A stretch of 64,000 bases of DNA from Caldovatus aquaticus (lineage in GTDB: Bacteria > Pseudomonadota > Alphaproteobacteria > Acetobacterales > Acetobacteraceae). Location: the NCBI RefSeq assembly GCF_019458025.1, contig NZ_JAHZUY010000002.1:62001-126000 (forward strand). Direction: 5' to 3'. Positions 26,584-36,295 of this stretch are shown piece by piece (position 1 is the stretch's first letter; each line of letters starts with the position of its first letter). Below the pieces are notes generated by a model. The model was not told where the DNA came from. It searched no databases and worked only from the letters and a program-made list of their open reading frames with translations. The position numbers and the translations under genes are program-made.

Positions 26584-27378
26584 ATGGCACCCTCGGGACC
26601 GTTCCCGCCCGGGACCGGTTCCGCCATGCCGCCACCGTCGCCGACCTTCCTCGACTTCGCCGCGCTCTGCGAAGCCGTTTACGATGCTTCCGTCTCCACC
26701 GTCGCCGGTTTCACGCGCTTCAACGACACGCGGCGATGGTCGGGCTTCCAGGGGGCGATCTACCGCAAGCCCACCGGAAAGGGCCTGCTGCACGTCGTGG
26801 CCTTCGCCGGGACGCAGCTCGACAAGGGAGATGCGGCGGACGTCCTCGCCGATGTCGGCTTCGGCGGCTCGCTGGTCGGGACGCTGGCCGGATCGGTGGG
26901 CCCCGCGCTCGGCCCGCTCGGCGGGCCGGGCCTCCTCGCGTCCCTGCTCTCCGCCGCCGGGCAAGCGCTGCTGTCCCAGCAGTGCGCCAGCGCCGAGGAG
27001 CTGCTCGACATCGCAAGCGCCACCGCCGGACCGAACGACCGCATCCTCCTCACCGGCCACTCGCTGGGCGGCGGCATCGCGCAGATCGTCGCGGCGCGGC
27101 GCGGCGTGCCGGCGGTCGCCATCTCCGCCCCGGCGGTGACCGCGGTCGAAGGCGTGGCGGCGGCGTGGACGCGCAGCAAGGCGCCGATCGCCTGCCTGCA
27201 GGTGCGCAACGACCCGATCAACCAGACCGTGCACCTCGGCGGCTGGCTCGGGCGCTGTTTCCTCCTGCCCAGCCCGCGCACCGGCCTCGCCGCGCACTCG
27301 ATCGCCGGGACCCGCGCCGAGCTCAGCCCGCAGGGACCGTTCAGCACCCTCGGCGCGCGCGACCCCTTCGCTCCCTGA
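26584..27378 (+). CDS. Class 3 lipase / alpha-beta hydrolase
   Basis: 264 aa. The alpha/beta-hydrolase nucleophile elbow LTGHSLGGG holds Ser160. A candidate acid is Asp210 (RNDPIN) and a candidate base His238 (AAHSIAG), both in the right order for a Lipase_3 fold. The middle has Gly/Ala/Leu-rich hydrophobic stretches (about 90-130), which may form a lid or membrane contact. No signal peptide is evident, so the product may be cytoplasmic or an N-terminal signal may be missed. Starts at 26584 and 26626 are both possible, with no strong ribosome-binding site for either. Confidence 0.8.
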   Translation: MAPSGPFPPGTGSAMPPPSPTFLDFAALCEAVYDASVSTVAGFTRFNDTRRWSGFQGAIYRKPTGKGLLHVVAFAGTQLDKGDAADVLADVGFGGSLVGTLAGSVGPALGPLGGPGLLASLLSAAGQALLSQQCASAEELLDIASATAGPNDRILLTGHSLGGGIAQIVAARRGVPAVAISAPAVTAVEGVAAAWTRSKAPIACLQVRNDPINQTVHLGGWLGRCFLLPSPRTGLAAHSIAGTRAELSPQGPFSTLGARDPFAP

Positions 27379-27482
27379 GCGCGGGCCGGCCGGCGCGCCG
27401 GCCGCGGCGGCGCCGCGTCCGCCGCCCCTCGCCGGACGGCGGCGGGAGAGGCATCATCGGCGCGCATCGAGGGGAGTCGGCG

Positions 27483-28235
27483 ATGGCAGGGGCTCTGGAG
27501 GGAAAGGTCGCGCTGGTCACCGGCGCGGGGAAGAACATCGGCCGCGCGATCGCGCTGCAATTGGCGCGCGACGGCGCCGCCGTGGTCGTCAACGGGCGCT
27601 CCGACCGCGCCGCCGTCGAGGCGGTCGCGGGCGAGATCGCGGCCATGGGCGGCCGGGCCGTCGCCCACCTCGCCGACGTCTCGGACCCGGACGCGGTGGC
27701 GCGGATGGTCGAGCGCGCGGCGGCTGAGCTGGGCGGCATCGACATCGCCGTGTCCAACGCCGGGCTGCGGCGGCAGACACCGTTCCTCGCCATGTCGCTC
27801 GCCGAGTGGCGGGAGATCATGTCGGTGGCGCTCGACGGCGCGTTCATCCTGGCGCGGGCCGTCGTGCCGCACATGATCCGCCGCGGCGGCGGCGCCATCG
27901 TGGGGCTGTCGGGCGTCTCGACGCATATCGGCACGCCGAACCGCTGCCACGTCTCGGCCTCCAAGGCGGGTCTCGAGGGGCTGATGCGCGCGCTCGCGGT
28001 GGAGCTCGCGCCGCACGGCATCCGCTGCAACTGCGTCGCGCCCGGCACCGTCGAGACGGTGCGCGGCGCCTCCGCCGGGGCGCAACCGAGCACGCTCGGC
28101 GAGGCCGCGGTGCCGCTTCGCCGCCGCGGGACGGTGGAGGAGATCGCCGCCGTGGTGCGCATGCTGGTCGGCCCGGAGGGCGGCTACGTCACCGGCCAGA
28201 CGATCCATGTGAACGGCGGCCTCTTCCTGACCTGA
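27483..28235 (+). CDS. SDR-family protein with altered catalytic tetrad
   Basis: 250 aa, FabG-like Rossmann fold. The cofactor loop VTGAGKNIGRAIA and NAG motif (SNAGLRRQ) are intact, and Arg39 after the second strand suggests NADP(H). The active-site pattern is unusual. The position of catalytic Tyr is Val157 (CHVSASKAG), Lys161 remains, and the Asn of the usual VNLTG motif is Ala116 (SVALDGAF). The Ser position aligns with Gly144, with Ser143 next to it. The C-terminus YVTGQTIHVNGGLFLT is typical. It may use other chemistry or be a binding protein. The start has GAGGGGAG about 8 bases upstream. Confidence 0.85.
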   Translation: MAGALEGKVALVTGAGKNIGRAIALQLARDGAAVVVNGRSDRAAVEAVAGEIAAMGGRAVAHLADVSDPDAVARMVERAAAELGGIDIAVSNAGLRRQTPFLAMSLAEWREIMSVALDGAFILARAVVPHMIRRGGGAIVGLSGVSTHIGTPNRCHVSASKAGLEGLMRALAVELAPHGIRCNCVAPGTVETVRGASAGAQPSTLGEAAVPLRRRGTVEEIAAVVRMLVGPEGGYVTGQTIHVNGGLFLT

Positions 28236-28241
28236 GGCGGC

Positions 28242-28257
28242 GCCGGGGCGCCCCGGC
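28242..28257 (+). terminator. GC palindrome after the SDR gene
   Basis: A 16-base perfect palindrome (GCCGGGGC/GCCCCGGC) begins 7 bases after the SDR stop. The position suits termination, but there is no T-tract and the hairpin would need a small distorted loop. Confidence 0.3.
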
Positions 28258-28407
28258 CGCTCCGTGCGCGACTGGGCCGGACCCGCTTTCGCCCGGCCGG
28301 GCCTGCCGCGACGGTTCCGGCGCGCCGCGGCCGGCATTAGGCTGCGCCGCAGCGGCCGTCCGCGCCATCGGCGCCGGCCGTGGGCGGACCGCAGGGAGGA
28401 GGACGCG

Positions 28408-28734
28408 ATGGCGACGACCTATTTCACGGTGCGCGCGGTGGTGGCCGATCCCGCCGACCGCCCGCGCTTCGACCAGTGGTACGAGACGGAGCATCTGCCG
28501 GATGCCGCCGCGGCCTTCGGCGCCCGGCGCGCCTGGCGGGCCTGGAGCCGCACCGATCCCTCCGTCCACTTCGCCTTCTACGAGTTCCCCGACGCCGCGG
28601 ACGCGGAGGCGGTCCTCGCCTCGCCGGCGCTCAAGGCGCTGATCGCCGAGTTCGACCGCGTCTGGGGCGCGCGGGTGACGCGCACGCGCGACATCCTCGA
28701 GACGGCGAGCGAGACCGCGCGGCCCTTCTCCTGA
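28408..28734 (+). CDS. Small ferredoxin-like-fold protein, EthD/DUF4286-like
   Basis: 108 aa. The pattern ADRPRFDQWYETEHLPDAAA followed by FYEFPDAADAEAVLASPALK resembles dimeric alpha+beta barrel proteins (EthD, Dabb, DUF4286), in which a conserved W/Y-x-x-E-H-L-P segment lines a pocket. The exact family and substrate are not settled. GGGAGGAGG sits 5-8 bases before the ATG, a strong ribosome-binding site. It stands alone between an SDR gene and a convergent MFS gene. Confidence 0.7.
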   Translation: MATTYFTVRAVVADPADRPRFDQWYETEHLPDAAAAFGARRAWRAWSRTDPSVHFAFYEFPDAADAEAVLASPALKALIAEFDRVWGARVTRTRDILETASETARPFS

Positions 28735-28758
28735 TCCGCCCCGCCGCCGCGGCCCCGC

Positions 28759-29991
28759 TCAGGCGCTGCCGCCCGCGAGCGGCCCGGCCGAGCCGCGCCG
28801 CGGCAGGCGGGAGGCGAGGGCGAGGCCGAGCCCGTTCCCCGCCGCCGCGATCGCGATCGCCCCGGCATAGCCTCCGGTCAGGTCGAACAGGCGTCCGGCC
28901 ACCACCGGGAGCGTCACCGCCGCGGCGCACCAGGCGATGTAGATGCGCCCGGCGATGCGGCCGTACTGCGCGGCGCCCCAGTACACCGCGACGGCGGCCG
29001 CCGTGCTGCCGCTGACGAGGCCGTAGCCCATGCCGATCATGGCGAGGGCCGCCACCGCGGCCGCCGGCCCGGGAAAGGCGAGCAGCAGCGCGTCCCCGGC
29101 CAGCGCCAGCGCGTGCGCGCCGGCCATCACCCGCGGCGCGGAGAAGCGGTCGGCGAACCAGCCGCCGCCGATCCGCGCCGCCGCGATGCCGCCGGTGATC
29201 GCCGTCGCGGCGAACAGGGCCAGCGCCTTGCTTCCCCCGTAGGCCTCCACCATCGCGGCGGCCTGGCCGAGCACGGTGAGGCCCGCCGCGGCGGCGAGGA
29301 AGAACACGGCCCAGAGCCGCCGGAAGATCCGGCCCCCGCCCGCGGCCTGCCCGGCCGCCGCGCCGCCGCCGGCGGGCGCCGGCGGGGCGGTCACCGTCAT
29401 GCCCGCGGCGGCGGCAAGCAGCGCCGCGAGGAGGCCGGCCGCGGCGAGCGTCGCCGCGAGGGCGCCCAGCGTCGCGCGCAGCCCCCACGCGCCCAGCGCC
29501 CAGCCGAACAGCGGCGCGCCGATCATCGCGCCGGCCGGGAACAGGCTGACGATGAAGCCGTTCACAAGTCCCTGGCGGCGCCCGCCGCCCAGCATCAGGT
29601 TCACGCCCTGCAGCAGCAGGACGTAGGCGGCGCCGCCGCCGAGCCCGAACAGCACGCCATAGCCCAGCGCGAGCTGCGCGACGCTCGCCGCGCCGGCCGC
29701 GAGCGCCATTCCCAGCGCGGACACCGCCCCGCAGCCGGCGACCAGCAGCCAGAGCCGCGCCAGGCGATAGAGCGCCGGTGCCAGATTCATGCCGGCCGTG
29801 AAGGCGACGATCGAGAGGCCGAAGACGAAGGACAGCTCGGCGCGGCGTGCCGCGAGCGCCGCCTCGAGCGGGCGGACGAACACGCTGAACGCATAGACCG
29901 TGCCGAGCGGCAGGTTCAGCGCGACCACCGCGGCAAGCGCCATCGCCAGGCGCCGGCGCCGGTCCGGCGGTGTCCTCCGCGCCGTCGTCAC
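28759..29991 (-). CDS. MFS transporter, oxalate/formate-antiporter-like
   Basis: About 410 aa from the chosen GTG. Twelve hydrophobic segments are visible, split by a Gly/Ala/Pro-rich central loop near residue 205. The opening NLPLGTVYAFSVFVRPLEAAL and the loop GLVNGFIVSLFPAGAMIGAP resemble the OFA (oxalate:formate antiporter) branch of the major facilitator superfamily; ARIGGGWFADRFSAPRV is the MFS loop motif of the second half. The substrate is not predictable, though a monocarboxylate is plausible. The start is uncertain: GTG 29991 follows a low-complexity Arg/Ala stretch that an ATG at 30051 would include; ATG 29943 begins directly before helix 1. Confidence 0.8.
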   Translation of the reverse strand: MTTARRTPPDRRRRLAMALAAVVALNLPLGTVYAFSVFVRPLEAALAARRAELSFVFGLSIVAFTAGMNLAPALYRLARLWLLVAGCGAVSALGMALAAGAASVAQLALGYGVLFGLGGGAAYVLLLQGVNLMLGGGRRQGLVNGFIVSLFPAGAMIGAPLFGWALGAWGLRATLGALAATLAAAGLLAALLAAAAGMTVTAPPAPAGGGAAAGQAAGGGRIFRRLWAVFFLAAAAGLTVLGQAAAMVEAYGGSKALALFAATAITGGIAAARIGGGWFADRFSAPRVMAGAHALALAGDALLLAFPGPAAAVAALAMIGMGYGLVSGSTAAAVAVYWGAAQYGRIAGRIYIAWCAAAVTLPVVAGRLFDLTGGYAGAIAIAAAGNGLGLALASRLPRRGSAGPLAGGSA

Positions 29992-30204
29992 GGGACGATC
30001 CCGGGCGCGCGCCGCGGCGCGCCGGCGCCGCCCGGCGACGGCGCACGGCACCGGCGCCGGTTGCGCCGCGGGGCCGCGGCCGGCACGCCGGCGCGGGTCG
30101 GGACATGGGTGGGTTCGGGATCGCGCACCGCCATCTCCTTCCGCGCCTCCGGGACCGCCAAGGGCCGCGGGACTCCCGCTGTCGCACCGCCCAGCATCGG
30201 CAGC

Positions 30205-31530
30205 CTATCGCCGCGCGCCGCCGGCCCCGGGCGCCTCGGCCGCGGCGAGCCTGTTCGCCGGCGCGCCCGCCGGCCAGAGATGCGCCCGCCAGCGCAGCGC
30301 GACCGCCAGCGCGAGCAGCAGGCCGAGGCCGGCGTACAGCGACGCCGCGGCCGCGAACCCCGCCCGCTCGACCGCCGGCCCCGCCGCCAGCAGCCCGATC
30401 GGCAGCCCGTACACCGCCAGCATGCGCAGCCCCATCACCCGCCCGCGGAACGCCTCCCGCGACACCCGCAGCAGGAGGACCGCCATCGGCACCATGCAGA
30501 AGCTCTGCACGAAGCCCGCGAGGGCGAGCAGGACCATCCCTGCGGCCGCGCTCTCCTGGCGCGAGAAGACGAGGAGCAGCGCGAACCAGAGCAGGCACGC
30601 CACCACCATCGTCCGCCCCGGCCGCAGCCGCACGCCCCACACGCCGAGCGCAAGCGAGCCGGCGAGCGCCCCGCCGGCGAAGCTCGCCGCCAGGTAGCCG
30701 AGGCCGGCGCGGTCGATCCCGTACACGTCCCGCGCGACATGGGGCAGCAGCCCGCCGGAGAGCGGATAGGCCGCGAGGTTGGCGAGGAAGGCGAGGCAGA
30801 GCGCCGCCAGCAGGGGCGGCGTGGTCCAGGCGTGGACGATCCCCTCGCCGAGATCGCGCCAGGCCGAGGCGGCGCCGGCCGCCCGCGCCGCCTCCCCGGC
30901 GCCCCGCGGCTCGCCGATGCGGAGCGTGAGCGCGAGGCTCAGCAGATATAGGCCCGTCAGCGCCAGGCAGGCGTGGGCCATGCCGAGCAGACCGCCCAGC
31001 CCGGCGCCGGTCAGCGCGCCGGCGACGCGCGCCGCGTCGGCGCTGGTGCGCGCGATGCTCATCGCGCCCATCAGGAGGCCCGGAGGCATGGTGGCGCCGA
31101 TCAGGGCGTTGCGCATCCCGATGTCGGACGGACGGACCAGGCCGGAGAGCGCCGCGACGAGGATCACCGGCACCGGCCCGAGCAGGCCGGTGAAGGCGAG
31201 CAGGGCGAGGACCGCGGCGAGCAGCGCGTAGGCCGCGCGCATGGCGCAGAGCACGGTGCGGTGGCCTGCCCGGTCGCCCATCACGCCGTACAGCGGCGAG
31301 ATCAGCGTGCCGAAGGACTGCAGCGCGGCGAAGACGGTCAGCCAGACGACCGAGCCGGTCTCGGCGAGCACGTACCAGCCGAGGATCAGGGTCTCCATCT
31401 CGAAGGCCCAGGAGGTGGCCAGATCGGCCGGCCACTGGAACCGGAAGCTGCGCTGCCCGAAAGGCGCGAGGAGGGAGGTGCGGCGGATCGTGCTCACCCG
31501 GCGCGGCCCCTCCGCGCCCTCGTCCGGCAT
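30205..31530 (-). CDS. MFS exporter, EntS-like
   Basis: 441 aa. The N-terminus FGQRSFRFQWPADLATSWAFEMETLILGWYVL followed by LYGVMGDRAGHRTVL (the first-loop MFS motif) fits the MFS_3/enterobactin-exporter-like branch; only fragments such as PADLATSWAFEM are quoted as diagnostic. About 12 hydrophobic segments are present, with RVMGLRMLAVYGLPIGLL in the second half. The likely role is efflux of a small molecule, substrate unknown. It lies upstream of the OFA-like MFS gene with a 150-200 base gap; the two are not close paralogues. A GTG at 31494 is an alternative start. Confidence 0.82.
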   Translation of the reverse strand: MPDEGAEGPRRVSTIRRTSLLAPFGQRSFRFQWPADLATSWAFEMETLILGWYVLAETGSVVWLTVFAALQSFGTLISPLYGVMGDRAGHRTVLCAMRAAYALLAAVLALLAFTGLLGPVPVILVAALSGLVRPSDIGMRNALIGATMPPGLLMGAMSIARTSADAARVAGALTGAGLGGLLGMAHACLALTGLYLLSLALTLRIGEPRGAGEAARAAGAASAWRDLGEGIVHAWTTPPLLAALCLAFLANLAAYPLSGGLLPHVARDVYGIDRAGLGYLAASFAGGALAGSLALGVWGVRLRPGRTMVVACLLWFALLLVFSRQESAAAGMVLLALAGFVQSFCMVPMAVLLLRVSREAFRGRVMGLRMLAVYGLPIGLLAAGPAVERAGFAAAASLYAGLGLLLALAVALRWRAHLWPAGAPANRLAAAEAPGAGGARR

Positions 31531-31630
31531 TCCCCGGCGGGCGGCCTGCGGCCGCGATTCCCGGGGCCGACTGCCGGCACGGGGCGGCCCCGCGCGCGGG
31601 GAAGGCGTCCGGACGGCCCGCAGGCGGCGC

Positions 31631-31660
31631 TTGACGGCGCGCGTGCCGCCCGCCGATGGT
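31631..31660 (+). promoter_or_regulatory. Candidate promoter for the GST gene
   Basis: TTGACG (31631-31636), an 18-base spacer and GATGGT (31655-31660) lie 23 bases before the ATG at 31683. The -35 hexamer is good, the -10 weak. Confidence 0.35.
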
Positions 31661-31682
31661 CGGCGCGGAGGAGGCCCGCCCC

Positions 31683-32339
31683 ATGCTGACGATCTACGGC
31701 TGCTATCGCTCGCGCGCGTCGCGCGCCATCTGGCTGGCCTACGAGATCGGCCTCCCCTTCCGTCTGGTGCCGGTGATCCAGGCCTATCGCCTGGCCGATC
31801 CGGACGCGCCCGGCGCGCCGCTGCACACCCGCTCCCCCGAATTCCTGAGGATCAATCCGAACGGCCGCATCCCCGCCGTGGATGACGACGGGCTGGTGCT
31901 GTGGGAATCGCTGGCGATCAACCTCTACCTCGCGAGGAAGTATGGCGGCGCGCTCGGCCCCGCCGACCTCGCCGAGGACGGGCGCATGACCATGTGGGCG
32001 CTGTGGGCGGCGACGGAGGTCGAGCCGCACGCGCTCCAGGTGCTGATGCACCGCGCCGCGAAGCCGCCGGCCGAGCGCGATCCGGCGGCGGCCCGGGCGG
32101 CGGTCGAGGCCCTGCGGGCGCCTCTGGCCGTGCTCGACCGGGAACTGGCCGGCAAGGACTTCCTCGTCGGCGGACGCTTCACCGTCGCGGACCTGAACCT
32201 CGCCGAGGTGCTCCGCTACGCGCTTCCCGCGCCGGAGCTGTTCGAGGCCGCGCCGGCGGTGCGCGCGTGGCTTGCGGCGTGCCATGCGCGGCCGGCCTTC
32301 AAGCGCATGATGGCGGAGCGGGAGCGCGAGCCCGCCTGA
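31683..32339 (+). CDS. Glutathione S-transferase family protein
   Basis: 218 aa. The N-terminal thioredoxin fold starts [21 protein letters not shown], with [20 protein letters not shown] giving the cis-Pro and glutathione-contact segment and [12 protein letters not shown] the junction to the helical domain. [18 protein letters not shown] is the conserved GST C-terminal motif with its structural Asp. It is not nu-class, so it differs from the two YghU-like genes in the window. ATG 31683 is chosen over GTG/ATG starts 27 bases upstream because GGAGGA lies about 11 bases before it. Confidence 0.87.
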   Translation: MLTIYGCYRSRASRAIWLAYEIGLPFRLVPVIQAYRLADPDAPGAPLHTRSPEFLRINPNGRIPAVDDDGLVLWESLAINLYLARKYGGALGPADLAEDGRMTMWALWAATEVEPHALQVLMHRAAKPPAERDPAAARAAVEALRAPLAVLDRELAGKDFLVGGRFTVADLNLAEVLRYALPAPELFEAAPAVRAWLAACHARPAFKRMMAEREREPA

Positions 32340-32417
32340 GCGGCGGCGCCGCACGGCCGGGACGGCGGCGGCGCGCTCCCTCGGCGCCCCGGCATCGCGC
32401 AGGAGAAGGAGGCCGCC

Positions 32418-33302
32418 GTGAAATTCGCGCTGCATTTCGGCAACAACACCTTCCCGGACCCCGCCGGCGCGGTGCGGCTCGCCCGCCTCGCGGAGGCGGC
32501 CGGGTTCGACTCGCTGTTCGCCGTGGATCACGTCGTCATCCCCGACGACTACCAGAGCCCCTATCCCTACGCGGCGAGCCGCCGGCTGCCGGGCGGCCGC
32601 GCCACCGCCTATCCGGACCCGCTGATCTGGCTCGCCTATGTGGCGGCGGCGACGACGCGCCTGCGCCTCATGACCGCCGTCCTCATCCTGCCGCAGCGCC
32701 ATCCGCTGGTGCTGGCGAAGCAGGCCGCGACGCTCGACCGGCTGAGCGGCGGGCGCTTCGAGCTCGGCATCGGCGTCGGCTGGCTGCGCGAGGAGTTCGC
32801 CGCGCTCGGCGTGCCGTTCGAGCGCCGCGGCAGGCGCGCCGACGAGTATGTCGCCGCGATGCGCGCCCTCTGGCGCGAGGACGGCGCGCGCTTCGCCGGC
32901 GAGTTCGTCCGGTTCGAGGGCGTGAGCTGCAACCCGAAGCCGGTCGCGGGCAGAATCCCGATCATCGTCGGCGGCCATACCGAGGCGGCGGCGCGGCGCG
33001 CCGGGCGCCTCGGCGACGGCTTCTTCCCCTCGATCGGCGCTCAGGTGGACGTGATGCCGCTGCTCGAGGCCGCGCGCCGCGCGGCGGAGGCGGCGGGACG
33101 CGACCCGCGCGCGGTCGAGATGATCACCGGCTGCCCCGACGCCCTCCCCGGCTCCGGCAAGGACCCGCTGGCGGCGGTCGAGGAGCGGCGGCGGCGCGGC
33201 ATCGGCCGGATCGCGCTGCCGGTCGGCGCCTTCCTGCCGGATCTGGAGGAGAGCCTGCCGCGCTTCGGCGAGCGGGTCATCCGCCACTTCGCGCCCCCCT
33301 GA
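32418..33302 (+). CDS. LLM-class flavin-dependent oxidoreductase
   Basis: 294 aa, luciferase-like (beta/alpha)8 barrel. KFALHFGNNTFPDPAGAVRLARLAE, FAVDHVVIPDDY, LMTAVLILPQRHPLVLAKQAATLDRLSGGRFELGIGVGWLREEF (diagnostic parts LGIGVGW and KQAATLD) and IPIIVGGHTEAAARRAGRLGDG are typical of the subfamily annotated as F420- or FMN-dependent. Whether it uses FMN or F420 cannot be told from sequence alone. The GTG start is supported by AAGGAGG about 7 bases upstream. It is convergent with an SDR gene after 16 bases. Confidence 0.88.
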   Translation: MKFALHFGNNTFPDPAGAVRLARLAEAAGFDSLFAVDHVVIPDDYQSPYPYAASRRLPGGRATAYPDPLIWLAYVAAATTRLRLMTAVLILPQRHPLVLAKQAATLDRLSGGRFELGIGVGWLREEFAALGVPFERRGRRADEYVAAMRALWREDGARFAGEFVRFEGVSCNPKPVAGRIPIIVGGHTEAAARRAGRLGDGFFPSIGAQVDVMPLLEAARRAAEAAGRDPRAVEMITGCPDALPGSGKDPLAAVEERRRRGIGRIALPVGAFLPDLEESLPRFGERVIRHFAPP

Positions 33303-33318
33303 CCCGGCCGGCCGCGCG

Positions 33319-34080
33319 TCACATCCGCTTGCCGGCCGTCCAGCCGCCGTCCACGGTGAGGACGGCGCCGGTGATGAAGCCGTTCTCCTCGGAGGCGAGG
33401 AACAGGATCGCGCGGGCGATCTCGTCCGGCTCCGCCCAGCGGCCGAGCGCGTGGATGTCGCGGATCATCTGCGCGTAGGCGGGGTCCTGGAAGTAGCGCT
33501 CCGTCAGCGGCGTGCGCACCACCCCGGGCGCCACCGCGTTGACGCGGATGCCCTTGTCGCCGAGCTCGAGCGCCATCTGCCGCGTCAGCCCGACGACGCC
33601 GTGCTTGGAGGCGGTGTAGGCCGCGCGCTTCGGCGCCGCCATCAGCCCGAGGGTGGAGGCGAGGTTGACGATCTGCCCCGGCCTGCCCTGCGCCACCAGC
33701 CGGCGCGCGAAGGCCTGGCTGGTCAGGAAGGTGCCGGTGAGGTTGACGCCGATCACCCGCTGCCATTCCTCGAAGGGCAGGTCGAGCACGCTGACGATCT
33801 CGCGGATGCCGGCGGAGTTCACCAGCACGTCGAGCCGGCCGAGCGCCGCCTCCGCCGCCTCGACGAACCGCGCCGCGGAAGCGGGGTCGGCCACGTCCAC
33901 CTCGATCGCGTGCGCCTCGCCCCCGTTGCGGCGGATCTCCTCCGCGGTGGCCTGCGCGCGCGCGAGGTCGAGGTCGCCGACGGCGACGCGCGCGCCCTCC
34001 CTTGCCGCCGCGTGGCACACCTGCTGGCCGATCCCGCTGCCGCCGCCGGTGACCAGCACTGCCCGGTCCTGGAACCGCAT
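33319..34080 (-). CDS. SDR-family oxidoreductase
   Basis: 253 aa, canonical short-chain dehydrogenase. The cofactor loop VTGGGSGIGQQV, Asp36-like acidic residue in GDLDLAR (favouring NAD), NSAG, the Asn of VNLTGTF, Ser in NLASTLG and Tyr-x3-Lys in AAYTASKHG are all present, as is the NAVAPGVVRTPL loop. The C-terminal FITGAVLTVDGGWTAGKRM is normal. The substrate is unknown, probably an alcohol or 3-oxoacyl compound. The tetrad here is a useful contrast with the altered SDR at 27483. Confidence 0.88.
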   Translation of the reverse strand: MRFQDRAVLVTGGGSGIGQQVCHAAAREGARVAVGDLDLARAQATAEEIRRNGGEAHAIEVDVADPASAARFVEAAEAALGRLDVLVNSAGIREIVSVLDLPFEEWQRVIGVNLTGTFLTSQAFARRLVAQGRPGQIVNLASTLGLMAAPKRAAYTASKHGVVGLTRQMALELGDKGIRVNAVAPGVVRTPLTERYFQDPAYAQMIRDIHALGRWAEPDEIARAILFLASEENGFITGAVLTVDGGWTAGKRM

Positions 34081-34315
34081 CGCCTCGTCCTCCCGGTTTC
34101 GCCCGGCGGCAGGATCGGACAGCTCTCCCGCCCGCGCAACGGCGGGCGTCGGGGAGCGCCGGTCGGGCGCAGGCCCGGCCGGCCGAGCGGCACGCCGGCG
34201 GAGCGGGGGGCCGCGGAGCGGATCGCGGACCGCCGGAAACCGCCGGAAGCGTGAATCGGCGCGACAAGCGACGAGCCGGAGCCGTCGCGGCGGGCACGAC
34301 CGATCGGAGACGGCG

Positions 34316-35699
<1,384 letters not shown>

Positions 35700-35718
35700 C
35701 TCTGCTGCCCTCCGGGTC

Positions 35719-36057
35719 TCAGGCCGCCGCCGGCGCCGCGGCGCCGCCGTTGATGGCGGCGATGCGCAGCACGGTCTGGTGCTGGCGGTGGCCCTTCTTG
35801 CGCCGGTAGTTCTTGCGGCGCTTCTTCTTGAACACGATGATCTTGCCGCCGCGGTTCTGCTCGACCACGGTCGCGGTGACGGTGGCGCCGGGCACGGTCG
35901 GGTTGCCGATGGCGAGCCCGCCCTCGCCGCCGACCATCAGCACCTCGTGGAAGGTGACGGTGGCGCCGGGTTCGGCCTCGAGCTTCTCGACGGTGAGAAT
36001 CGCGTCGGGCGCGACGCGGTACTGCTTCCCGCCGGTGCGGATCACTGCGTAGGTCAT
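35719..36057 (-). CDS. rplU: 50S ribosomal protein L21
   Basis: 112 aa; bL21, which contacts 23S rRNA and L20. It starts [18 protein letters not shown] and includes [19 protein letters not shown], the basic loop of the family. It ends in an Ala-rich tail. A strong promoter lies about 80 bases upstream, so this is the first gene of the rplU-rpmA-obgE transcript. The promoter region is shared with the divergent amidase gene. Confidence 0.97.
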   Translation of the reverse strand: MTYAVIRTGGKQYRVAPDAILTVEKLEAEPGATVTFHEVLMVGGEGGLAIGNPTVPGATVTATVVEQNRGGKIIVFKKKRRKNYRRKKGHRQHQTVLRIAAINGGAAAPAAA

Positions 36058-36139
36058 GGGGGTCCTGCGTCGGTCCGGCCGTGCCGGGGATGCATGCGAC
36101 AGCCGACGCCCCGCCAGGCGGGCCGCCGGAGAGAGCGGG

Positions 36140-36168
36140 GCTATAGCGGCTGGCCGCCCGGGCGTCAA
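36140..36168 (-). promoter_or_regulatory. Sigma-70 promoter of rplU-rpmA-obgE
   Basis: On the minus strand, TTGACG (36163-36168), a 17-base spacer and TATAGC (36140-36145) give a near-consensus promoter about 80 bases before the rplU ATG. Confidence 0.7.
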
Positions 36169-36295
36169 CGCGGCGGGCGGCGCCCGCGTCCCCCGGGCGG
36201 GGCGCCGGGCCGGCAGCGGCACCCGTCCGCGATCGCCTTGCACGGCCGGCGGCGGCGGTCCAGCCTCCCTCCGCCACTCCGCGGAGGACCATGGG

